Positions 48,601 to 57,300 of a stretch of 64,000 nt of DNA are shown in pieces (the first letter of the stretch is position 1; each line of letters begins with the position of its first letter). The stretch spans positions 94,377 to 158,376 of the forward strand of contig SSNU01000148.1 in assembly GCA_012064415.1 (NCBI GenBank). The letters are read 5' to 3'. Both the position numbers and the translations under genes were made by a program. The notes beneath the pieces are model-generated. The model was not told where the DNA came from. It did no database searches and was given only the letters and a program-made list of their open reading frames with translations. This stretch comes from Gyrodactylus bullatarudis (taxonomy: Eukaryota > Platyhelminthes > Monogenea > Gyrodactylidea > Gyrodactylidae).

Positions 48601-49554
48601 GCATAGAACATAATGTCTTAACGCACTGTTTTATTTAATGACCTTAATAGAGCAAAAACTAAGAATTTAAAAGTTTACTTGTAAGTAGTTAGATAGTATT
48701 TCGGCTTATTTTCTTTCACTGTTTTGAATTATCGGTTAAATTAGAGAACAGTTGCTCCCCTTTTATTTCTCTTTAAGTTCACTTTGAGTCGTGTTAGTCT
48801 TTTTACTATCGATGACATGAAAACTCACCGCAAGGAATTCGTTTTCATTTCATCGATGTTGAAAAGCCCTTAGTCTCTTTGACATTCAGAAAAATTACTG
48901 GATAACAAGAGGGGGCAAATGTTCTATAGATAAGCCGAATTATATGTAAAAGTAAGCCTTTTGTAATTTCTAAAATTTAATTTCAGCCATTATAGTTTAT
49001 CATGAATTCATTCCGGATCAGATTGGACTCTATATTATTCAGAACCAGGTTGAATTTATATATATTTAGATAAATTCATTCAGTTTTTCCATGATTTTGG
49101 GACCTCTATAAAAAGGGTACTGAAATAGTCAAGTACCTCCTTTAGTGGATGCGACACTTGTCATCTTTTCAATTTTGCCAAAAAATTTTAATCTCTAAGA
49201 ATTAGTTTTTTTTTAATACCACATGTAATAAAATTATTGTTTTATTCGTAGGTTCCTTTGGACCCGGAATTGAAAACAAATTTAAAAGCAAACAGTTTCT
49301 TTCGAAGAATTCTAGTTCCTTTCAAGGCTCGCTGGAGGAACACCTCAAACAGTCCTATCCCAGTTATAACACAATCGAAAAATTATCACGATTTCACCTT
49401 TAATAATCCCGTCATGCTGAATTACGGTGAACAATTCGGACAATTTAACTTTGGCTCCACGATTGTTTTAATCTTTGAAGCTCCAAAAGACTTTAAATTC
49501 AGTGTAAAAATTGACGAAAAGATCAAAGTGGGCCAGAGCCTTGGATCATTTTAA
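33675..49554 (+). CDS. PISD: Phosphatidylserine decarboxylase proenzyme
   Basis: Makes phosphatidylethanolamine from phosphatidylserine, in mitochondria in animals. Six exons in phase: 33675-34037, 40679-40866, 42128-42412, 43620-43912, 48344-48489, 49252-49554; 525 residues. Conserved blocks in order: [13 protein letters not shown] (about 67), [22 protein letters not shown] (122, catalytic Asp region), [17 protein letters not shown] (about 348, catalytic His region), [20 protein letters not shown] (about 404), and the autocleavage site FGST at 492-495 followed by [13 protein letters not shown]. The usual site is LGST; Leu is replaced by Phe here, while the Gly-Ser bond and Thr are kept. An acidic, Asn/Ser-rich insertion of about 150 residues (exons 3-4) separates the first catalytic block from the His block, much longer than in human. 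The N-terminus is Asn-rich with no obvious transit peptide or membrane helix, so an upstream first exon is possible. Confidence 0.92.
34578..34774. mobile_element. 197-bp MITE with ~44-bp inverted repeats
   Basis: Left end TGTCCACCAGTTTTGGCATA; right end TATGCCAATGCTGGTGGACA. Arms pair through the AAGTG.GGTGT block. A partial copy lies near 2,590-2,770 in ORC3 intron 5. Confidence 0.7.
35581..35715. mobile_element. piggyBac-type MITE, GGTGCC family (3' truncated)
   Basis: Starts TTAACCCTTTCGGTGCCGAT and follows the complete copy at 51883-52105 for about 135 bp (shared TTTGATAGGTTTCTGGATCA), then diverges before the right end. Confidence 0.65.
36479..37740. repeat. Foldback element family C, interrupted by piggyBac remnant
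   Basis: The left part begins ACATGAAGATGAAAATTTAC and the right part ends CATCTTCATTTCAATTAGG. The halves are separated by the 620-bp insertion at 36893-37512 at a TTAA inside the family's AACTGCTTTAA block; uninterrupted relatives at 34,310 and 44,690 show the empty site. Confidence 0.7.
36893..37512 (-). mobile_element. piggyBac element, internally deleted, with transposase C-terminus
   Basis: Bounded by TTAA on both sides with inverted ends CCTTAGAACCG and CGGTTCTAGGA. The minus-strand frame (37466-36948) gives the C-terminal part of a piggyBac transposase: [20 protein letters not shown] then [16 protein letters not shown], a basic GKKRN segment, and the start of the Cys-rich domain (RCSLCP). 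The remaining zinc-binding residues ([17 protein letters not shown]) lie in another frame, so there is at least one frameshift. The DDE catalytic core is missing from this copy, so it cannot be autonomous. Confidence 0.85.
37890..37975 (+). repeat. tRNA-like SINE head
   Basis: Has an A-box-like TGGACTAAACGGTTGAGTG (37900-37918) and a perfect B box GGTTCGATTCT (37939-37949) at tRNA spacing. No intact acceptor stem. A second copy lies at 63750-63825, which supports a SINE family over a real tRNA gene. Confidence 0.6.
38610..39359. repeat. Foldback element, family B (near-complete 750-bp palindrome)
   Basis: Left arm TTGATATGAAGCTGGGAATC; right arm GATTCCCAACTTCATATCAA. Arms pair over roughly 330 bp, including CTCCCATTTGGCGCCCAAAT against TTTTGGCGCTAAATGGGAG. 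Open frames seen on either strand are mirror images of each other and not genes. Confidence 0.85.
39438..39915. repeat. Foldback element, family C (reference copy, ~480 bp)
   Basis: Left end CACGAAGATGAGAATTTACT, right end AGTAAATTCTCATCTTCATG. The interior repeats the AACTGCTTCGAATCATC block found in other copies. Confidence 0.8.
41224..41820. repeat. Foldback element, family A (diverged copy)
   Basis: In PISD intron 2. Left ATATGAAAATGGAAATTTAT, right ATAAATCCCCATCTTCATAT; both carry the inner TCAAGAAATCGAATTTGAT block or its complement. Confidence 0.7.
42413..43619 (+). other. PISD intron 3
   Basis: 1.2 kb. Apart from the family D palindrome I see nothing recognisable. Confidence 0.4.
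42448..42722. repeat. Foldback element, family D (275-bp palindrome)
   Basis: In PISD intron 3. Outer arms AGCTATTCTCGATGAATTTG and CAAATTCATCGAGAATAGCT match almost exactly, pairing in to AAAGTGTGTTT; the loop is near 42,550-42,600. Confidence 0.85.
46280..47060 (+). pseudogene. Decayed non-LTR retrotransposon fragment
   Basis: The frame around 46,370-46,550 ([15 protein letters not shown], then [16 protein letters not shown]) matches the reversed LINE fragment at 61,118-62,221 (INRDKCKLLFPCGLP, LTLDLGFSISDGLK). Downstream, [20 protein letters not shown] and [10 protein letters not shown] are the usual C-terminal RT/thumb remains, broken by several stops. Likely CR1/Jockey-like; the exact clade is not determined. 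Confidence 0.7.
47851..48282. mobile_element. 432-bp inverted-repeat element with 6-bp target duplication
   Basis: Ends CTAGGCTAGGGTGAAATT and AATTTCACCCCAGCCTAG are inverted repeats. TGTACT flanks both sides, a plausible target-site duplication. Short open frames inside are not gene-like. Confidence 0.6.
48490..49251 (+). other. PISD intron 5
   Basis: 762 bp. A short stretch near 49,105-49,160 resembles the interior of the 28430-29103 element; otherwise nothing seen. Confidence 0.4.
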
Positions 49555-51349
49555 TGATCCATTTTTTCCTATCTCTCAACATAACTTTGCACTTTTATTC
49601 ATATCTCATTTTAATATCAAAACTGTTCTTTTTTGGCAGCTAACGAAAAAAGAATTCATTAATCCATCCATGATTTTATTAAAAAATTAACTTCCTAAAG
49701 AAATAATGAAGCCTTTCTCTATTTGGAATAGAAAAATTAGAGAAATGATTTCATTTAAAGCCAATTATCATGAGTCAATCGATAAAACCCTCAAATATTA
49801 ATTTGATGTGTCACTCATCAGCTGACGCAAGATATATAAATCAAAGATTTTCAAAATTATATATTTTTTTCAAAAAGACACGTTTAAAAAAACTCCCCAA
49901 AAAAAACAATATATCATCCTTTTGTATTATATAATCTACATTCTATTTTGAAGGTAGATCAGTCGAATTCATATTGACATTATTGAGCAAAAAATTTCAT
50001 ACTTACGATCTTGAAGCACAATTTTCACACCCGAACAAGGATTATTAACACAAATACATTCCCATCAGATGGACACACAATGACAGATATAACAGAAATA
50101 AACACAAAAGAAATAATATTGTAAAGGAAAATGTTTTCTACAAATAAAAATGATGGCAGATTTCAATACCTTTTATCCCTATACATATATAGAACTCATT
50201 CAAACTAAAATAACTCTAAAATTTGAGTAAAATTTCAATACTTTTGAAAGTTGCTTTATAGTTCTAATATGTATGTTAGAAATGCACCCATTATCGTGTC
50301 GAACTTTATTTTTAGGATCACAATAAGACAAGAAAACCTATTATTATCACCACAAAACAAGATTCATCGATTTTAGGAAAAATTAAATTCCCACACGGAA
50401 ATGGGCTGTTTCTCAACTACTAACTCGACAGGCATTTATACAAATCACTATAGTAAATCGTAAGAACCTCTCACACGATACGAACATTAGTCATTACTAG
50501 AGCCTTAAAATTATTTTTAAGATCTAAAAATAGTGCATTTTCCAATTTTAAAGTATTATTTTAATACTTTATCGTCCATTTACAAAAATATCTTGCATAA
50601 ACTACTTATAAGTAAACCAAATTAAAATATGAAAAATTTACTAACGCTGGATTTAATATCGCGATGATTTCAAAATTATTATCTTCGAGGTAATTTTTGA
50701 GCTTAGCTAATTGTTAAGCAATGAAAATCATCTCTTTACCTCAAAAAAAATGTAGATTGAGATCATTGGTATGAACAAAATACAATGCTATGATAATTTA
50801 TTATTTTAATACCTTATTTTCAAAATATTATGGCCCGAATTTGTGTGTCAGTAAAATTCATTTTTCTATCACGTTTATTTGAAAACTAAAAAGATTAACT
50901 GATATAAACAAATTCTACAGATTTTGCTGAATCTTTTCGTGTTTAGTTTATATTTATTGCTTCAAGAACAGATTCAAAATCAAAAGTTGAAAATTTTTCC
51001 GAGAACTTTTCACACAACCTAATATATTATAGCTCTGATTTTTAAAGATTTCAGGAAGATTTAAAAGGTTACTTTCGTCAAATTCTATTAGAAATTGTCC
51101 TTTTAGACATGGTATAGGAATGATCAGCAGAAAAATCTCATTCGAAAAGTATTAATTTTGTTGAAAATTAAATTTTAGCCTATTTTTGGGTAAATACATT
51201 TGCTTACAAGTAGTCACGGATATATTTTGGAGAGTGAGTATTGTAAATAAAATCTTCTAACAAAAAAAGAAAGAAACGCTACACTCAAAATTATGATTTT
51301 ATTCCTATCCGAGAATATTTAAGCATGGTACATTAAACTTGATGGAGAT
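49555..51349. other. Intergenic between convergent PISD and Dpy-30-motif gene
   Basis: 1.8 kb of 3' flanks. Family A foldback scrap near 50,280-50,400; a repeat at about 50,560-50,740 shared with 21,050-21,260. A minus-strand AATAAA lies at 51298-51303, 47 nt past the Dpy-30 gene stop. No gene seen. Confidence 0.45.
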
Positions 51350-54300
51350 TTATCTAGTGTTGTTGAGGTTATCAAAATTCACAATTTGATTCGTAGAGTA
51401 GTTTTTGAGCCACTTTCCCAGAAAATTAATCGGTTTCTCTGGTCGAATGACAACCAGCTCAGCTAATGCATACGATAATACGTCACCTTGAAAAACAAAA
51501 TAATTAATCGATCTTGATTGGTTCGTTTAACATGGTTATAATACTCACATAAAAGGATCATATCATGGCTGTCATAATTGAAATCATCCATGCTCGAATT
51601 CTCCAGAGTTGCATTCGAAATCTTGGATTCTTGGTCATTGTCTTGTTAAACAAGAAAGAAAAAGAACAAGTTAATACTTAAAACCATATTCACTTGGTGG
51701 ATAGTTTTTAAGGATCATAATTTTGAACCAAGCAGTAGAGATGTAACGAATTTTGACCTTTTGAAAATCAAAGTTTTCTGTGAAATTTCCACATATAATT
51801 TTGAAAAACCTCACGTCAGAAGAATAAATACGAAATATTGTGTGACTCCAAACTATTTTTATCAGGGTTTTTTGTTCTAATCTTAACCCTTTCGGGGCCG
51901 ATGGACATATATGTCCATTTTGCAATTTTTTTGAACCTTTATGACTCTGCCAGTTTGATAGGTTTCTGGATCAATTAAAGTTTAAATTGAAACCCACAAT
52001 GTGAAGTTGCATTAGTAATTTTTTGGCCAAATAACTTGGTATCTTCATAGCTAAATTTTGGTTTTTATAAAAATTGTGAAATAATCTCGGCACCGAAAGG
52101 GTTAAATTTCATTCAAGTGACGAATTATAATTCGTATTCTTGTAATTACTTTAATAATTCTGATTATAATTATCAGAACAATCCGTATAACTTTTATACT
52201 CCTTATTTTTTTTAAGAAATACTTTTTCTTTTTATACAGAGAGACCCATCCAAGCCAGTGGTGATACAAGTAGTTCAATGGTGTATGATAAATTGAATTA
52301 TTTTCAAATTTTCGATTATTATTTCTTAGTTGGTGATATAATGGATAGAGAAAAATGTTTAAAAAAAGAAAGAACTCTCTATTAGAATTAATTCAGCAAT
52401 TTACTTCTTTCAAATAGTCTAGATATCTCCTCTTAGCTTGTAGACAATAATTTGTATCTATAGTCTGAGCTCTGGTAAGGGTATGATAGCCAAAGAGTGT
52501 GTATTCACTGCATTTGTATATATGTTGCAATCATTTTTTAGAACTCGATAGTTATATATAATCTTCGCCGATTATGTATAATAATCAAGCCTCTGATCAT
52601 TATATATAATTCTTATGGTTTTTTCGACACTTGTACATCCTTGTATTACAACCTGAGGTACAGTTGCACTTAAAAAAACCTTGCCCACCTGAACGAGATT
52701 GTTTCGAGCTTGCTGTTCGTACACTCAATACTTCATTAGGCTTATCTTTGATATTTAAGATTTTTTCCTTTATTGGTTTGACTTGTCCGAAGCCCAATAC
52801 ACCTTGAAGATTACCGTTTTCACAAGCTACTGAGTAGCCGATTTCCTTAATTTCGGTTACGACACCAAGCAAGTTTCTGTCATCAATTCGTGATCTATCG
52901 ATTTCAGGTATTGGTACAAGAACATTTTCTCCAACTTCAGCGCGAATCAATTTGTTGTTCTTTAACATTTTTGTTGCGCATACAATTTGATTTTCTCTTG
53001 CTCTCTCTCTTAGATCGTTTTGGGTTCCATTCAATTCTTGAGATTCTAAAAAATATTTACATAAGAATTAAATTACCTTCGAGCATTTCCATGTTGTCTT
53101 CAAAACTGACATAATGATCCTCAGAGAACTCATCTTTTTCGTTGATAAAATCTACTCCAAACAATACTTTATAAGGAGTTGATTTTATTGTTCGATGATA
53201 TCTATTATTTTTGATCATCTGAACTTTGAGCACGCCCTTTGCCCAGCAAGAAGTTTTATTTTCATGAAGCCAACTCTTGAGAATATCCTCAATGTCTCTG
53301 TTAGCACGTTCTACTGAACCTTGTGATTGACTGTGTCTGGGACGACCATGTACAATAGTTAATCCCGGAAATTCATTGGTGAGAGAATCTATGAGGGCAT
53401 TATTGAATTCTCTGCCATTGTCTGATTGGAGTATTTTAGGAGGTCCAAATGTAGAAAATATTTCCACTAGTTTAGATTTCACTTCCGCTGCTGTTTTTGA
53501 TTTCAAAGGGCGCAAGTTAACAAATTTTGTAAAGTGATCTTGAACCACTAATATAAACTTGAATTCGTTGTCCGGCGATGATTGGTAATCAATCAGATCC
53601 ATCTGAGCTCGGGAATTGAAATTTTTTGATAAAATAGGTTTGACAACCAAACCTTTATTTTGCTTTGGAAGATTTTTCATACAATGATCGCAGAGAAATA
53701 AAATTTTTTATCTAATCCATCGAAATGTTCTTGTATTTAGAGTCGACTTCGGATTTAGTAATTTTTGATTTTGCATGTCCCATTCTTAAATGTCATTCTA
53801 AAATTATATCATAAATATCCTCTCTCTTTGCATAGTATTTGATAACATTGTCATTTTCGACGTTTGAAATTATTTTAGATACACCATCGATTGTCTGGTA
53901 ATTAAATGTCCTCTTAAGCCTGTAGTGTTCAGGCTTTAGTTTTTGACCTGCATGAGCATATTTGATCTTATCTAATAAACAGTTGTATTCTTGCTCAGGT
54001 AAGATTTGAGAATTTTTAGCATAATTCTTTTCATCTAAAATTTGATAGAACCTTTCTTTGGGATTCATAATGAATAATTGAGGGACCTAAATTTTCTTTA
54101 TTTGATAATATCAGTCTCACGAAGAAGGAAAGGAACATGGCCTTGGCAACTTAGTATACAATAGTTCTTCATACCATTATTAGGTACACCATGTTCTTTA
54201 TGGTTGACATGTATGTTATTACCCCTCCTATTTTATCAGACGAGAGTTTTATATAATCGTCAGAGTTTTTCTTCATTTAAGATAAGAATTATATATAATG

Positions 54301-57300
54301 ATCAGAGGCTTGATTATTATACATATTCGGCGAAGATTATATATAACTATCGAGTTCTACAAAATGATTGCAACATATATATTCACCAAATATATGAAAA
54401 ATTCGGAATTTCAATAAAATCAGTTTAATCAGTATTCATTTTGAGCTGACTGAGAAAAGAATCTTTCGCCTTACAAATTACTTGATTTGACGTTCTATTT
54501 TTTTTAAACATACAATTTAATAAATAATTTGTTCATTAGTCACCTGATCTGAAGGATAATGTGTTGCCATCATTTTCCATGATTGAGTTTTGATCGTCAA
54601 CTTCATGTAGATCAAGACCATCCTTCTTTTCGATTGAACATATAAGCTCATCTGTGCGTACTGGAATAGAAAGTTTAATTTATTTAATGGTGTGTAGTTT
54701 GTCTCAAAATTTCTATTGAACCATCGGCCAATTTGACTAATTTCTCAGATTATCTTAGAGGTTATGATCGAGTACTTAGATCATTCGAAAAGTATAATAG
54801 ATTTAATGAATAGTGCAGCAACTATACTTACAAAGGTTAACTAGAAATATTTCGTTCTATATACGCGCGTTTCGTCCTCTTTTGGACTCGTCAGTATGCC
54901 AAAACCTGGAATTCTAACGAGTGTATTGAGCATTGGACTACAATGCGAGAGGTCTTAGTTGTGGCGTACTGACGAGTCCAAAAGAGGACGAAACACGCGT
55001 AAATTTCTACTATATATTTAAATGGGGGATATATTACCTAAGCACTAGAACGAAATATTTCTAGTTAACCTTTGAAATAGATTCTCTAAAATGCTTGAAA
55101 TTCATGGCTTAAGACTTCGGACTCAAATGTACCAATGCATTAGATTCATAAAGTTTACGTTGAGACAATCCTGCTCGAATTTCCACTCTTAACTAATTCC
55201 ACTTTTTCTTTAACAAATTTAACCTTACTGATCAGACTATTGGAAATCTAATGAAATGAATTCTTTAGATAAAAGCGAATTCTAAATTAAATTTGGTTGA
55301 TAAAAATTTGTAATCGATGATTTAATTACACAAATCTTTAATCTTTATGGAAAATTTTCTAATTTCATTTAAAGTCCGAAAAATAAGGATTTGGCACCAA
55401 CTCGAAATTTGGCGAATTTCAATCATTTCTTGCAGAGAAGTCACACATCTTGCCTAAGACTCAGCGGTGCATCTAATTTATGACCTAGTAAAGAAAGAGT
55501 TCTCTTTTTTTCCAAATTGTATTCAAAATAAATTTTAACTTGGTTTGGAGTTTACATTGAAAAGATTTTTACAAAATCCAACACAGAAAAGCTCAAGAAT
55601 GATTCTCGAATACGTATGTGAAACATAAAAGAAACAATCGACAATCTTTTTTTGAAAAAATACAGTACTTTATCAACATTTTAACAACTTACATGAATCA
55701 GAAGCGTCAGATTTTTCACATTCAAATTTTGAATTCGAAATAACTATAGGAAGATTTTCACTGAATTTAACATCTTTCCTATGTGGGAAATCTCTATCAC
55801 TTCCTGCCAAAATCTGTGATATGAAAATTTAATAAATAAAATAAAATTCTATGTAGAGTGTGGATTCCAGACAATATACAGTGTGTTATATAGTAACAAA
55901 AATATGAATCTACACAGAGATTCATTGACTTATTTGAATGATATTAGGAAATTCATCAGAAAATTCTAGAATAAACAAGATCCAAAATAATATTTATCCC
56001 TTGAAACTTTCTTTTTGTTAGAAAGAAGTTCTTGAAGTGTATTTTGAAATTGAAGATTCAAAAATATGACAAAATTAATATACGAATCATATTGTATAAA
56101 TGATGGTTGTATAAAGAGTCTGAAAGTAAATCGGTTCATCGTTTAATTAATGAAGGGATGATTAAACAAGAGATTTCGACTAGCCAATTTTAGATTTAAT
56201 ATGAGCCATAGCTGTTTTTTAGATCACTAAGGTTCAAACAATAGAAATGAAAGAAGAATCGGAAAATTTCTTAATAATGAATGAGGGCTTTAAATTGGGT
56301 TAAGACCAGATATAGATATAGATATAACATTGTAAAAGAATACTGTAATACTGGGATATAAAAAAAGCTATATATTGAATACGTTCAAAAATGAGAGATT
56401 GAACATTGTTCAAATTATAATTTATTAACAAATTAGATAATAGAGGGGGCAAGATAATCAAATGATGGTGCTAGTTAGTTGATTGAAATCCAAAAAAAAC
56501 CTCTTAAATTGATGTTAAAATGACAATAATAAGGAGCAAAAAGGTGTACTTTATCTAGAGAACATTCTTGAATAATTCAAATATATTTCAATATTAGCCA
56601 GGCCATTAAAATAAGAAGATGAAAATCAGATATAATCTCATATGAATTGAATCATTTAATAAAAAGTGAATTACATTTTTAACTACAATTTTTTTCATTA
56701 TTACATTTTTGACTACACTTTTTCTCATTATTACATTTTTTGACTATACCATTCCTAGGATCTCACAAAGGTTATTTTAAGGTTAATTATAATTCATGCC
56801 GTTAATTTAATGGGGAATATAATTTTGTTGATCTTCATGTTATAATTCATTACAATCAAAGAATAATTATAAAGGGTTATTTTGACCATAGTTACAAGTT
56901 AGAAATAATAAAACTTATGACAATTATAATAAAAGTTTATTCGATAATATTTATTTCACACCTTCGTATTTTGATTTAAGTCGTTTCAGCATAGGTTGAC
57001 CTCGTTTTCGAGTTGCCACCAGGCTTAGAATTTCACTATCTTTAAGAGAATCCAAATCTGGTAGAAATACTTTTGATGAATAAATTTTTTTCAGAGTCTC
57101 AGTCTTATAAATACTTTCTATGTGATCAGTCCAGTTTATCTGCGAATAGATAGCTACAGCGAAAAAATGTTTGCGAGGCGAACCAATAAATTTTGCCTTG
57201 TTGCATGAACATATCATTTCGTCCAAATTGAACACTTTGACTATAGTCAAATGTGTAAAATATGGAAGAAAGTGTAGTTAAAAGTAAAATATTTTTCCAA

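Larger units (their letters stand above)
52523..54375 (-). mobile_element. Ginger-like DNA transposon with 94-bp terminal inverted repeats
   Basis: Both ends start TGTTGCAATCATTTT; the inverted repeats (52523-52616 and 54282-54375) run 94 bp with about two mismatches. TATA on each side may be the target duplication. The element has TG...CA-type termini as integrase-mobilised elements do. Coding on the minus strand, from 54068 to 52600, is described separately. The high identity of the arms beside a broken coding region suggests recent non-autonomous mobilisation or an internal lesion after insertion. Confidence 0.85.
54836..55075. repeat. Inverted-repeat element carrying two hammerhead motifs
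   Basis: Outer ends GGTTAACTAGAAATATTTCG and its complement are exact. Inside each arm lies a hammerhead core, so the cores face opposite ways 74 nt apart. The right arm has about 50 bp (around GCTTAGGTAATATATCCCCC) that the left arm lacks; this segment's end also occurs at 21,316-21,360. The unique centre is 54,907-54,960. Located in the Dpy-30 gene intron 54,661-55,692. Confidence 0.8.
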
